Numbered from the stretch's first letter, positions 19,525-28,874 are shown. The stretch is 64,000 bases of DNA from Acinetobacter baumannii (GCF_016508585.1 NZ_JADVOP010000020.1:1-64000), one strand, 5' to 3'. Made by a program: numbers and translations. Notes: generated by a model from the letters alone, not told the origin.

Positions 19525-20460
19525 GTGAAAATGAACAATCAAAACAGACCCGAAACAATTATCATCGAAGATCAAAATTTTGGTAGCCATGTCGAACATT
19601 GGAATCTTTTAACTGAGAATCCAACAGCAGAAGTGCCCAAATGGTTAGGTCTTGCTTTAGATGCACCTGTTATGCCAATGGGTCTCTGTTCACAAGAATG
19701 CGATATGGATGTGTCAACTTGGTTGATTCAAGGTCCAAATGGCTCTGCAGTGCAATTATGCCAAGTCATCGATGTTGAAAATAATAAGCCTAAAGCCGTT
19801 AAAACCGCATTTCCTAGTTTTGAAAGCCCTTACCAGTTAAATGCTTCTATTGATCGTATCATTACCTGTAAAACCAATACTCAAGCGGTACTTAGTTTAA
19901 AAGTTGGAACCAACAGTGTGGTCTATGCCTTTGATAGCTTATACAGTGTCAACAGCCATCAATACCTGCAAGACCAGCAATATAAAGTGCAGTTGAATGC
20001 GTGGGCTTACGAGCTCGAAAAAGTTTCTGATCATGAACAAATCATTGTGGATGATCCTGCTTCAATCAAGCATCATCGTGCTTTAAACGATATCCTTTCA
20101 CAAAACAATGGTGTTGCCCCGGAAAACTTGCAAGAGCAGATTGATGCATGGGAACCCAAATCGGAAGACGATAAAGCCCCCGTAACAGTTGATTTTTCAA
20201 AAATGGTGGCATATCTCTATGGTGAAACACTTGGACAAGAAGATGAAGCTTGGTTTCAAGGTAAAGTGGTAGGAAAAACGCAAATGCAGTTTATGCAACA
20301 AGACTACACACTTTATGATGTAACATTGATTCTTGAAGAAAACCAACCTGCGATTCTGGTTCGCATTGCAAGCAAAGACCCCGCATATAAAGATTTTGAA
20401 ATTGGACAATATATTCGTGGCAATATTTGGATTCAAGCCAATATTTACTCTGCTGCATAA
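19525..20460 (+). CDS. conserved hypothetical protein, 311 residues
   Basis: I do not recognise a family. The product is acidic and soluble with no signal peptide or membrane segment. It can be divided into an N-terminal half (to about residue 160) with PKWLGLALDAPVMPMGL and a QLCQVIDVE strand, a short charged linker with DDKAP near residue 220, and a C-terminal beta-rich part (DYTLYDVTLILE, IGQYIRGNIWIQA) that could be an OB-like fold. GTG at 19525, ten bases after GAGG, is preferred to the ATG six bases on. It is monocistronic, followed by a strong terminator. It is probably conserved in the genus, because it reads as a clean gene with normal codon use. Confidence 0.85.
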   Translation: MKMNNQNRPETIIIEDQNFGSHVEHWNLLTENPTAEVPKWLGLALDAPVMPMGLCSQECDMDVSTWLIQGPNGSAVQLCQVIDVENNKPKAVKTAFPSFESPYQLNASIDRIITCKTNTQAVLSLKVGTNSVVYAFDSLYSVNSHQYLQDQQYKVQLNAWAYELEKVSDHEQIIVDDPASIKHHRALNDILSQNNGVAPENLQEQIDAWEPKSEDDKAPVTVDFSKMVAYLYGETLGQEDEAWFQGKVVGKTQMQFMQQDYTLYDVTLILEENQPAILVRIASKDPAYKDFEIGQYIRGNIWIQANIYSAA

Positions 20461-20476
20461 ATCAGCACAGCATCTC

Positions 20477-20508
20477 AAAAGCATGATGAATATCCATCAT
20501 GCTTTTTT
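20477..20508 (+). terminator. terminator of the 19525-20460 gene
   Basis: GCATGATG and CATCATGC form an eight-base stem with a six-base loop, flanked by AAAA and TTTTTT that extend the pairing. It begins 17 bases after the stop codon. Confidence 0.9.
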
Positions 20509-20848
20509 ATTACATGTTTTGTAACATTTTAAATATACTGAATTTCATCTGTTCAATTTTTCTTGTTTTGAATTCAAAACAACGAGTTATCCACAATTTA
20601 AATTCAAAATAAATTAATCTTCTAATTTGTTTGTTAATAAATTAAGCAATATGGGGAATTTATTTTAATAATCAAATGACCCTCATGTTTCTCAGCGTAG
20701 AGATTTATGAATTTATAAATAAATTTAAAAACAGATATTTAGATCAAAATATTAATTCATTGAATTTCATTACTTTGTATAGAGATTTGGCTCTCTTTAA
20801 GCGGTATTTATACAGATTTTTATTGATGAAATTTTGAAACGATCAGAG

Positions 20849-20868
20849 TTATCCACAAATTACCCACA
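20849..20868 (+). promoter_or_regulatory. tandem DnaA-box-like pair
   Basis: TTATCCACA at 20849 is followed eleven bases later, in the same orientation, by TTACCCACA at 20860 (one mismatch to TTWTNCACA). A further perfect copy lies at 20587. Spacing of about one helical turn suggests cooperative DnaA binding, but binding is not demonstrated. Confidence 0.45.
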
Positions 20869-21028
20869 AAACCCATGTTTTAAATTCATATTCCGTATAA
20901 TTTTTTAGAGATAATAATTTCTCAAAATTTATAATAAATAGATTTAGCGCTTTATTTAACCAGTCAATTATGTTAAAAATACGACGAACCAATAGGATTT
21001 AACAATAATTTAAAATCTAGGCTCAGTA

Positions 21029-21181
21029 ATGAAAATTATACCTGAACAATCGACTAGTCTAATCAATCAAGTTAGTGGTTTTCACTTACGTTTGGATAAA
21101 GGAGCATGTTGCTTTTTTGTTCTGGGTATGTTTTTAGCTGCAATATTGATCCATATATTAGGCATCTTTCCAACGACTTAA
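21029..21181 (+). CDS. 50-residue single-span membrane protein
   Basis: A short gene: ATG at 21029, TAA at 21179-21181. The product starts MKIIPEQSTSL, has an amphipathic region to about residue 24 (LRLDKGACC), then one hydrophobic helix (about 28-46) and a short tail ending FPTT. A weak TAGG lies upstream of the start, and a strong terminator follows 21 bases after the stop, which supports a real transcription unit. Function is unknown. It could be a regulator of a membrane complex, as many bacterial single-span microproteins are; that is speculation. Confidence 0.6.
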   Translation: MKIIPEQSTSLINQVSGFHLRLDKGACCFFVLGMFLAAILIHILGIFPTT

Positions 21182-21202
21182 TTTGCAAGATACGATTTAC
21201 AT

Positions 21203-21239
21203 AAAAAATCCCTCTAGATGCTCATCGGAGGGATTTTTT
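21203..21239 (+). terminator. terminator after the 50-residue protein gene
   Basis: AAAAAATCCCTC pairs with GAGGGATTTTTT, with an inner GATG/CATC stem in the loop. A run of six T's ends it. The serC gene is on the opposite strand and ends 88 bases further on, so the terminator belongs to the rightward short gene. Confidence 0.85.
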
Positions 21240-21327
21240 ATTTGCCTGAAGACTGTCTGTTCTTCTTTGTTTACAGAAAAGCGCCACCTTAGACCAGATG
21301 GCGTATGCATTTTTTCACTCAAACAGA

Positions 21328-22407
21328 TCAGCCATTACGTTGGGCAAAATCATCCATAAAGTTGACTAATGCCTGTACACCTTGCAATGGTACAGCATTA
21401 TAAATACTTGCACGCATCCCACCTACTGAGCGGTGACCCGCAAGATTTAATAGATTGTTCTCTTCTGCTTCTTTCAAAAATAATTTATCCAGTGCATCGT
21501 CAGCCAATGTGAAAGGTACATTCATGATTGAACGGTTTTGAACAGCAATTGGGTTGTTATAGAAATCGCTTGAATCGATATAGCCATAGAGCAATTTAGA
21601 TTTTTCAAGGTTGGCTTTATGCATTGCATCTACCCCACCCTGCTCAAGCAACCACTCAAATACCAGACCTGATAAATACCAAGCATACGTCGCAGGCGTA
21701 TTGACCATAGAATCATTTTTTGCTTGAGACGCATACTTCAACAGGCTAGGAATTTCAGGTTTTGCCTGATCCAACAAATCATCGCGAACAATGACCAATG
21801 TTAATCCTGCAGGTCCAATATTTTTTTGTGCACCGGCATAAATCAAACCAAACTTCGAAACATCAAGTGGCGCAGATAAAATGCTTGATGAGAAATCTGA
21901 AACCAAAGGTTTGTCTGTTTCAGGAATATCTGCAAATTGAATTCCACCAATCGTTTCATTATCGGCATAATGAACATACGCTGCATCATCAGACAAATTC
22001 CACGTGCTTTGCTCAGAGATGGCTAATTTACCCTCAATTGTTGTCCCTGCCTCAACAATATGGATATCACCATAACGCTGTGCTTCTTGAGTTGCCTTTT
22101 CAGACCAGATCCCTGTATGGATATAATCCGCTTTTGAGTTTTTGCCCAATAAATTGAGTGGAATTGCAGAGAACTGAAGTGATGCTCCGCCTTGCAAGAA
22201 CAATACTTTGTAGTTCTCTGGAATATTCATCAATTGACGTAAATCAGATTCGGCTTTTTCTGCGACAGCCACATAGTCTTTACTACGATGGCTCATTTCC
22301 ATGATGGATAAGCCTTTACCATGCCAATCCAACAACTCTGCTTGAGCTTTTTCTAAAACGGCAGTAGGTAATGCAGCAGGACCAGCACAGAAATTGTACG
22401 CGCGCAT
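21328..22407 (-). CDS. serC: phosphoserine aminotransferase SerC
   Basis: PLP enzyme that converts 3-phosphohydroxypyruvate and glutamate to phosphoserine (serine synthesis); it also acts in pyridoxal phosphate synthesis. The 359-residue length matches E. coli SerC (362). It opens with FCAGPAALP, contains HRSKDY, FLQGGASLQF, the PLP lysine Lys195 in GAQKNIGPAG, and ends with GHRSVGGMRASIYNA, all typical. It appears monocistronic. Confidence 0.97.
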   Translation of the reverse strand: MRAYNFCAGPAALPTAVLEKAQAELLDWHGKGLSIMEMSHRSKDYVAVAEKAESDLRQLMNIPENYKVLFLQGGASLQFSAIPLNLLGKNSKADYIHTGIWSEKATQEAQRYGDIHIVEAGTTIEGKLAISEQSTWNLSDDAAYVHYADNETIGGIQFADIPETDKPLVSDFSSSILSAPLDVSKFGLIYAGAQKNIGPAGLTLVIVRDDLLDQAKPEIPSLLKYASQAKNDSMVNTPATYAWYLSGLVFEWLLEQGGVDAMHKANLEKSKLLYGYIDSSDFYNNPIAVQNRSIMNVPFTLADDALDKLFLKEAEENNLLNLAGHRSVGGMRASIYNAVPLQGVQALVNFMDDFAQRNG

Positions 22408-22552
22408 GATTTTTCCCTTTTATAAAGTGAAACGAATGAAATAGGCGCATTTAACCACAAATCGCCTTTTCTTGCAGTAGCTTTATCAGTCAATATTTCA
22501 ATGTAATTGCATATTTAGAGCTAAGATTTCAATAACAAAATTTGAATGTTGT

Positions 22553-23056
22553 TTAAGTTTTGGGAATCAGGTAAGTCATCGATTTATATTTAGGTTGTTG
22601 CGAACAATAAACAGGAGTTCCATTTAATGATTCTGCAATACGACGACTTGCATCGTTTTCAATTGCAACAGGATAGATAAAAGCTTCAAAATTAAAATGT
22701 TGAGAAGCCCAATGAGCAATTGCTGTGACAGCCTCTTTTCCATATCCAAAGCCATGGCGATCTTCTCTAATCCAGATGCCAAGTTCAGGTCTTGATTGCT
22801 TTGCTTGGTGAAAACCAACCAAATCCAAAAACTCATCATTTAATTGATTTCGAATTACAAAAACCCAATCTGATTCATTTTTGATGGTGATTAACCATGT
22901 TCGCCAAATATTTTCAAAGGCAATTCTGTCTTGAGGCGGATCCCAAGACATATACTTTGTCAGCGTAGGGGTAATACAGCCATAACACTCTTCTGCATCA
23001 TTGCAAGTAAATGGTTTTAATTGCAATCGTGTTGAACTCATCAAAACAGTATTCAA
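22553..23056 (-). CDS. GNAT family N-acetyltransferase (RimJ/RimL-like)
   Basis: A 167-residue acetyltransferase. The beginning STRLQLKPFTCNDAEE matches RimJ/RimL-type (Acetyltransf_3) proteins, and GIWIREDRHGFGYGKEAV carries the acetyl-CoA-binding R/Q-x-x-G-x-G/A type loop. The C-terminal NDASRRIAESLNG is also typical. The acceptor (a protein N-terminus or small molecule) is unknown. It lies between serC and the SRPBCC gene on the same strand with gaps of 145 and 50 bases, so it may share a transcript with the SRPBCC gene. Confidence 0.88.
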   Translation of the reverse strand: MNTVLMSSTRLQLKPFTCNDAEECYGCITPTLTKYMSWDPPQDRIAFENIWRTWLITIKNESDWVFVIRNQLNDEFLDLVGFHQAKQSRPELGIWIREDRHGFGYGKEAVTAIAHWASQHFNFEAFIYPVAIENDASRRIAESLNGTPVYCSQQPKYKSMTYLIPKT

Positions 23057-23106
23057 TCCATTGGGGTAAATATTTCATTGATCATCATTTAATATCATCA
23101 AACGTC

Positions 23107-23517
23107 TTAAATTCTATTTTCCACATAGCGTGCAAAATTATCTAAGATGGCTTGCCATCCCGCCCGCTGTTGTTCAAAGGGATAGACCGTTTCAGGGTCA
23201 AAGCAAATACGAACCAATACCGCTTGGTCCTGTTGAACAAAGGTGATTTCTGCTTTGCGCTCCCCAAACGAGTAAGCAATCTTTTCATGTGGAATAATAT
23301 CCGTATAAGTCCCTGCGAAATCAAAGCCCATACTGCCATCTTTAGCTTCCATGCGGTTTGAAAACTCACCGCCCACACGTAAATCATTTTTCGAATTAAC
23401 CGTATGCCAATCTGGCGAAGCTGTATTCCACTGCTCTATATCCTGAGGATTATTATAAATACGCCATACCACATCGATTGGTGCCTCAACTAAAGATTCC
23501 ACAGTGATTTTTGACAT
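23107..23517 (-). CDS. SRPBCC/AHSA1 domain protein
   Basis: A 136-residue protein that is a single START-like SRPBCC fold. It starts KITVESLVEAPIDVVWRIYNNPQDI, has the central YSFGERKAEITF strands and ends WQAILDNFARYVEN, the ordinary pattern of the Aha1-C-terminal-like bacterial proteins. These bind hydrophobic ligands or act as stress proteins; the role here is unknown. The start at 23517 is preferred over 23529 because GGAG precedes it by six bases. Confidence 0.88.
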   Translation of the reverse strand: MSKITVESLVEAPIDVVWRIYNNPQDIEQWNTASPDWHTVNSKNDLRVGGEFSNRMEAKDGSMGFDFAGTYTDIIPHEKIAYSFGERKAEITFVQQDQAVLVRICFDPETVYPFEQQRAGWQAILDNFARYVENRI

Positions 23518-23690
23518 TTTCAACTCCATCTCTTTTTAAGATTTGATTGTTATTTAAATATCCCGGTAGTGATTATAATTTAACCAACTATATATACTTT
23601 ATAAAACTACAAAACTACACATATTCTTATGGTTATTTAGATTATTTACTCCAGCCTTTTCCATGTAAAATAGTTTTTAAATTTAGTCAG

Positions 23691-25208
23691 ATGCAAAAGA
23701 TTATGCTGATCAAATCACAACACCTTAAAAATAGAAAAGCATTATCCAAAACACTTAAACTTTCAACTTTCGGATATGTTTTTTACAGCCTGATCATCGG
23801 GCAAATGAGCTTTGCTGAAAATTTAAGCTATAGTCAAGCAGAACAATATTTACTTGAAAACTCGTATACAACTCAAGCCAGTAATGCCTTAAATCAAGCA
23901 TCGAAACTTCAAGCTGAAGCGGTTAAAAATATGGGTTTACCCCGCATAGACTTGAATGTCCGTGCTTATAAATTTCATACAGAAACTGATCTTCCTTTAA
24001 ACAGTGTGAAAAACAATCTAGAACAAACCCTATCGCAAGGTGTGAATGAACGTGTTGACCAATGGCAGTCAGAACAGAACATTCCTTCCACGATCACCGA
24101 TCCTTTAAAACAGGGATTAACCCAAGGTATTCACAGTGGTATCGGTTTAATTCCAGACACAGCAAACGTTGTGTTAGAAGATGAAGTTGTTCGCCCGACA
24201 GTTTCCTTAATGATGCCAATTTATACAGGCGGGATTACTTCAAGCACCAAACAAATTGCCAATCTGAAGGCTGAACGTAGCCAACTAGATGCTAAACAGC
24301 AACAGGATATCCAACGTTTTGAAGTGATACAGGCTTATTTTAATGTGCAATTACAACAGCAGCTTGTGGATGCCAGCCGTTTCAACCTTAAAGCAATGCA
24401 GCAACACTATGACAATGCCCTCAAACTCGAAAAACAGGGTTTTGTCAGTAAAGGACAACGCATGCAATTCGAGGTTGCACGAAATAATGCCTTGCGTACT
24501 GAACAAAATGCCGTGGCAAATTTACAAGCCAGTCAGTTTCAATTGGGGAATTTACTCAATAAATCAGGTATCGACCAACTGACCACTCCACTTTTTGTCA
24601 ATCGCCAACAAAGCCAGTCACTGAAGCAGTTGCTTGATTCTTATCCTGAAACTTCAAGTCTGGTTCGAAAGCTGCAGATGGATACACAATTGGCTAACCA
24701 AAATGTCAAAATCCAAAGTGCAACCAAGAAACCTACCCTATTCGCTTTTGGAGAATATAGCCTAGATCACAATCAAAACTGGATCGTAGGTGTCGCTGCC
24801 CGTTATAACCTGTTCTCAGGCGTTGATAAAAATAAAAATGTCCAAGCTGCCGAATTACAGCGCTATGCGACAGAATTGATGACTGCACGTACCCAACAAG
24901 AGATTGAGAATATTATCTACAAATCTTATAGTGAATTAAGTACCGCTCAGCAATCCAATCAGCTGTTGCAACAAAATGAACAAGCTGCCTTAGAAAATCT
25001 CCGTATTCAGCAATTGTCATTTAAAGAAGACATGGGTACAGCAAGTCAGGTGATTGATGCACAGAATCAATTAAGCGTATTAAAAACTGAAAAAGCACTC
25101 AATGCTTATAAATATGTAATGTCCTTGGCTACACTCCTACAAAGCCATGGCTCAATTTCTCAGTTCAAAGACTACGTTAATCAAACCAACACCGATTATA
25201 TTCGTTGA
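23691..25208 (+). CDS. TolC family outer membrane efflux protein
   Basis: Outer-membrane channel of a tripartite exporter. From the ATG at 23691 (505 residues) the protein has a basic N-terminus, a hydrophobic segment and likely cleavage near MSFA-ENLSY; the longer frame from 23547 has no signal-peptide logic. The rest is the duplicated helical barrel pattern of TolC proteins: repeated coiled segments rich in Gln/Ala and VSLMMPIYTGG and YNLFSGV beta segments. It is followed by the HlyD gene after 13 bases. The substrate is unknown. Confidence 0.9.
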   Translation: MQKIMLIKSQHLKNRKALSKTLKLSTFGYVFYSLIIGQMSFAENLSYSQAEQYLLENSYTTQASNALNQASKLQAEAVKNMGLPRIDLNVRAYKFHTETDLPLNSVKNNLEQTLSQGVNERVDQWQSEQNIPSTITDPLKQGLTQGIHSGIGLIPDTANVVLEDEVVRPTVSLMMPIYTGGITSSTKQIANLKAERSQLDAKQQQDIQRFEVIQAYFNVQLQQQLVDASRFNLKAMQQHYDNALKLEKQGFVSKGQRMQFEVARNNALRTEQNAVANLQASQFQLGNLLNKSGIDQLTTPLFVNRQQSQSLKQLLDSYPETSSLVRKLQMDTQLANQNVKIQSATKKPTLFAFGEYSLDHNQNWIVGVAARYNLFSGVDKNKNVQAAELQRYATELMTARTQQEIENIIYKSYSELSTAQQSNQLLQQNEQAALENLRIQQLSFKEDMGTASQVIDAQNQLSVLKTEKALNAYKYVMSLATLLQSHGSISQFKDYVNQTNTDYIR

Positions 25209-25221
25209 GATGGAGCTTAAA

Positions 25222-26454
25222 ATGACACAAGAAAATAACCATCAGAATACGCCTAATGATTCAGCATCGGATTCTAAGTTAAATACTGAAGGTCAACACG
25301 ACAATACCGCCAATACGCAGTCTTCAGATCAACGTCCTGAACATCATGACACATCAAACCAGCAGAATAATCATGTGCCCAATTCGGTTGAGGACGCTGT
25401 CCAATCTCAGCCAACTGATGAAAGAGCGCAAGCTGTCAAGCCTGCTACAGTCAACAATCATCCCTCCAAATCTAAAAAAGGTATTGTGATTGGTTTGATT
25501 ATTTTCATCTTTTTGATCGGATTGATTGCTTTTGGATTATGGAAAAGCTATCAACCTAAAACTGTAGATGTTCAAGGGCGGGTAGAAGCAGAAACACTGC
25601 ATGTGAGCACCAAAGTACCCAGTCGAATTGAAGGTATCTTTGTCAGTGATGGACAAAAAGTCTACAAAGGTCAACTTTTAGTCACGCTGAGCAGCCCAGA
25701 AATTGAAGCGAAGAAGCAGCAGGCTCTTGCCACTCTACAATCAGCATTGGCATTACAATCGACAACTGATCGCGGTTCTCAACAAGAAAATATTGATACC
25801 CTTTACGCCAATTGGCAGAGTGTAAAGGCACAAGAAAATCTTGCTAAATCAACCTATCAACGCGGCGCTAATCTCTTTGCCCAAGGTGTAATTTCGCGTC
25901 AGCGCCGTGATGAAATGTATGCTGCGGCTCAATCGGCAACGCAGATGAGTGAAGCCGCCTATCAACAATATGCACGTGCAAAGCGCGGAAGTACCGCTGA
26001 GCAAAAATCAGGTGCGGATGCACAAGTTGAAATTGCGAAAGCTGCTGTTGCGGAGGCAAATGCTCTAGAAGCAGAGACCAAGCTCTATTCACCTGTAAGT
26101 GGTACTGTATCTAAAACCTACGGAAAACCGTCCGAATTGGTTGCAATTGGCGTACCGGTGGTCAGTATTCTCCAAGATGACGAAAAATGGGTAAGTTTAA
26201 ATGTGAGGGAAGACCAATATGCGCAGGTTTATCAAGCCAAATCACTTGAAGGATTTGTTCCAGCATTAAATAAAAATGTTGCATTTAATATTAAAAACAT
26301 TGATGCGGAAGGCGAATTTGCAACCATTAAAACCACACGACAGACAGGTGGATATGATATTCGTAGTTTTAAAATTAAATTGACTCCTGCTGAAAGATTG
26401 CCAGACTTAAAGGTAGGCATGAGTGTGGTCTTTAAACTTCAAGAGCATCACTAA
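25222..26454 (+). CDS. HlyD family membrane fusion/adaptor protein
   Basis: Periplasmic adaptor connecting inner-membrane permeases to TolC. The start at 25222 has GGAG six bases upstream and gives 410 residues. About 80 N-terminal residues are hydrophilic and rich in Asn, His, Gln and Asp, followed by a single membrane helix (about 89-112) and then the adaptor body: a lipoyl half (TLHVSTKVPSRIEGIFVSDGQKV), a coiled hairpin rich in Gln/Ala, and LYSPVSGTVSKTYGKPSE. The unusually long disordered cytoplasmic tail before the helix is odd for the family. It lies 2 bases before the first permease gene. Confidence 0.9.
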   Translation: MTQENNHQNTPNDSASDSKLNTEGQHDNTANTQSSDQRPEHHDTSNQQNNHVPNSVEDAVQSQPTDERAQAVKPATVNNHPSKSKKGIVIGLIIFIFLIGLIAFGLWKSYQPKTVDVQGRVEAETLHVSTKVPSRIEGIFVSDGQKVYKGQLLVTLSSPEIEAKKQQALATLQSALALQSTTDRGSQQENIDTLYANWQSVKAQENLAKSTYQRGANLFAQGVISRQRRDEMYAAAQSATQMSEAAYQQYARAKRGSTAEQKSGADAQVEIAKAAVAEANALEAETKLYSPVSGTVSKTYGKPSELVAIGVPVVSILQDDEKWVSLNVREDQYAQVYQAKSLEGFVPALNKNVAFNIKNIDAEGEFATIKTTRQTGGYDIRSFKIKLTPAERLPDLKVGMSVVFKLQEHH

Positions 26455-26456
26455 AC

Positions 26457-27590
26457 ATGTGGGCGAACATACAAAGAGAGCTTCGATATCTGTTCACACA
26501 TAAATGGGATTTGTGTTTAGTTACACTCGCCCCTTTGTTTGTCATCGTTTTATTCAGCAGCATGTTTTATGCAGGTAAAGCAGAACATTTACCGATTGCC
26601 ATTATCGATCAGGACCAAAGTGAATTAAGCCGTAATATTGAGAAATACCTCAGTCTTAATCACACGCTTTCGATTTACACCGTTTCAAACGACCCAAATC
26701 AAGTTGAATACTTACTGAATCAGACTAAAATCTGGGGTTATGTACACATCCCCGCAGGCGCAGAACAAAGATTGGTACAAGCACAAGATGCACAAATCAG
26801 TATTGCGTTTAACCAGTCTTATTTCAGTATCGGAAATGGCATTTCATCTGCAATGCTACTTTCAACTGTTGAAGCCATCGGTGACTTTGCACAGCACTCT
26901 TACTATGCAAACAAAATCCCCTATGCTGAGATTTCGACACCGAATGTCAAAATTTCACCATTATTTAATCCCAATCTCAGTTATGAATTCTATCTAGAAC
27001 CTTTTATGATTCCTGCAATTTTGCACCTCTTGCTCTGTTGTTGCGTTGCATTTGCAGTAGGTCAAGAATTGAAATATGCAAGTGTCAAGCAATGGATACA
27101 AGGACGATCGATCTTGGCTGCATTGTTGGCTAAAAATATGGTCTATGTATTGATCTTCTGTTTCTGGACATGGTTATGGATGTTTTGGTTGGTCGAAATT
27201 CGGGGATGGTTTATTGCCGGAAGTTTATCGATGATCTTGCTAGGACAGTTCTTGCTGTATACAGCCTATGCATTAATCAGTAGTACAGTTGTTCTCGCAA
27301 CCAAAAATTTATCTAAAACCTTTGGCTTTATTGCAGTCTATGGTGGTTCTTCTTTGAGTTTTGCAGGCGTCACCCTGCCTCTAAATAATGCACCTATTTT
27401 CACCCAATTTTGGGCAAATATTATTCCCTATACACCTTATGCAAAATTGCAAACGGAACAATGGGTCGTAGGTAGCCCTGTCTTTATCTCAATGATTCCA
27501 TTCGCGATTCTTGCCATATACTGCCTATTTTATGCTGTAATATCGACTTTGTTACTCAAAAAAGTTAATCAAGGAGCACAGTATGATTAA
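26457..27590 (+). CDS. ABC-2 type permease, first of a pair
   Basis: Inner-membrane protein of 377 residues with the YhhJ/YbhS-like layout: N-terminal helix (about 17-37), a large extracytoplasmic domain (about 40-175), then five or six helices in the C-terminal half. The opening NIQRELRYLFTHKWDLCLVTLAPLF is typical of ABC-2 exporters of the DrrB/YhhJ group. It overlaps the second permease gene by 8 bases. No ATP-binding protein is encoded in the operon, so its energy source is unclear. Confidence 0.87.
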   Translation: MWANIQRELRYLFTHKWDLCLVTLAPLFVIVLFSSMFYAGKAEHLPIAIIDQDQSELSRNIEKYLSLNHTLSIYTVSNDPNQVEYLLNQTKIWGYVHIPAGAEQRLVQAQDAQISIAFNQSYFSIGNGISSAMLLSTVEAIGDFAQHSYYANKIPYAEISTPNVKISPLFNPNLSYEFYLEPFMIPAILHLLLCCCVAFAVGQELKYASVKQWIQGRSILAALLAKNMVYVLIFCFWTWLWMFWLVEIRGWFIAGSLSMILLGQFLLYTAYALISSTVVLATKNLSKTFGFIAVYGGSSLSFAGVTLPLNNAPIFTQFWANIIPYTPYAKLQTEQWVVGSPVFISMIPFAILAIYCLFYAVISTLLLKKVNQGAQYD

Positions 27591-28698
27591 TTTTTTAAAA
27601 GCACTTGCTCAACATTATATTGCCACTTTTAAGAATATTGCGAAAAATTCATCCATATTGACCACCATGGTTCTTTCAGTATTTTTTTATAGTTTCTTTT
27701 ATCCTACTGCCTATAAAGCCCAGACCGCAGAAAACTTACCCATCATTATTGTAGATGAAGAGCAAAGTTTTTTAAGTCATGAGATTATTATTCAAGTTTC
27801 GAAAAGTCCCAATGTTGCAGTTACAGAAATTACAGGTAATTTCGAACACGCCAAACAAATGCTTCAACAACAGAAAGCGGATGGCATTTTATTATTGCCT
27901 GAGAACTTGTCCAATAGCGTTGTACGGGGCGAAGAAGGTGGCATAGGTTTATATTTAAGTAGTGCTTATTTCCTTAAAACCAAACAAATTGGTTTAGGCC
28001 TGGCGACTTCAATTGAAAATACAATTGCAGAATACGCAGAAAAATTTGGCAAAATTTCGCACTTTCAACCTCCAGTTCCTGTTCATCAAATTCCACTTTT
28101 TAATACTTTATCTGGATATGGCAGTTATATTTTCCCGGCAATCGCACCTTTAATTATCCATCAAACCATAGTTTTAGGTTTATGTATGCTGCTTGCTGGT
28201 TATCGTGAACAACACTGGCGTGCCACACTGCCTGAGTTTTTAGCGATTTATTTAGCCGCTTTAACCATTGGCTGTTTGGGTTGTTATTATTTATTTGGTT
28301 TTACCTATTGGTTGAATGATTATCCACGAGGTGGAAATTTTTGGGGAATGCTCTTTGCAGTACCTATATTTATCAGCTGTGTGATTGCAATGGCGATGGT
28401 TCTAGCAAGTTATCTGGATATTTCAGAACGCGCTGGACATGTTATTGTTTTTACATCAATTCCCTTATTTCTATTATCGGGTGCTGCTTGGCCATTACAG
28501 GCAATGCCATATTGGATGCAGGCATTTGCTCATATTTTACCATCAACACAAGGCATCAATTTATTTATCCAGCTCAACCAAATGGGCGTACCCACTCATA
28601 TTGTTGTTCCCAAACTGATCTATCTTGGATTTCTGTTTGGAATTTTGATGATATGGGCTTATATCCGACTCAGCAAAATACATAAACAAATAGAATGA
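27583..28698 (+). CDS. ABC-2 type permease, second of a pair
   Basis: A 371-residue inner-membrane protein with the same plan as the preceding permease: one N-terminal helix, an extracytoplasmic domain with ENLPIIIVDEEQSFLSH, then several C-terminal helices (FPAIAPLIIHQTIVLGLCML and later). The two probably form a heterodimer. It is the last gene of the TolC-HlyD-permease-permease operon. The lack of any ABC ATPase is notable. Confidence 0.87.
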   Translation: MINFLKALAQHYIATFKNIAKNSSILTTMVLSVFFYSFFYPTAYKAQTAENLPIIIVDEEQSFLSHEIIIQVSKSPNVAVTEITGNFEHAKQMLQQQKADGILLLPENLSNSVVRGEEGGIGLYLSSAYFLKTKQIGLGLATSIENTIAEYAEKFGKISHFQPPVPVHQIPLFNTLSGYGSYIFPAIAPLIIHQTIVLGLCMLLAGYREQHWRATLPEFLAIYLAALTIGCLGCYYLFGFTYWLNDYPRGGNFWGMLFAVPIFISCVIAMAMVLASYLDISERAGHVIVFTSIPLFLLSGAAWPLQAMPYWMQAFAHILPSTQGINLFIQLNQMGVPTHIVVPKLIYLGFLFGILMIWAYIRLSKIHKQIE

Positions 28699-28874
28699 AT
28701 ATGTAAAATATAATTCATATAATTAATAAAATTTCACAATCACATCGAATAATTTAATCAAACTGAATTATTTTTAATCAATTAAACGTATTTTGAATAA
28801 AAATATTAGTATTACAGCATCAAATAGCGGCAGAATACACCATTTTCAAAATACTCTGAATGTTCAGAATCTCC

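Larger units (their letters stand above)
20461..21028. other. 568-base AT-rich gap with DnaA-box-like sequences
   Basis: Starts with the terminator of the 19525-20460 gene. It then has AT-rich sequence with two perfect TTATCCACA nonamers (20587-20595 and 20849-20857) and a one-mismatch copy TTACCCACA at 20860-20868, all in the same direction. No gene is seen until the short frame at 21029. Confidence 0.6.

Noticed and set aside
20587..20868. DnaA-box cluster as the chromosome origin
   Set aside because: None of the usual origin neighbours (dnaA, dnaN, rpmH, gidA) are in the window; kept only as a possible DnaA-binding site.
23547..23690. 48-residue N-terminal extension of the TolC-family gene
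   Set aside because: The extension places an unlikely hydrophobic/aromatic stretch before a good signal peptide at 23691; the shorter form is preferred.
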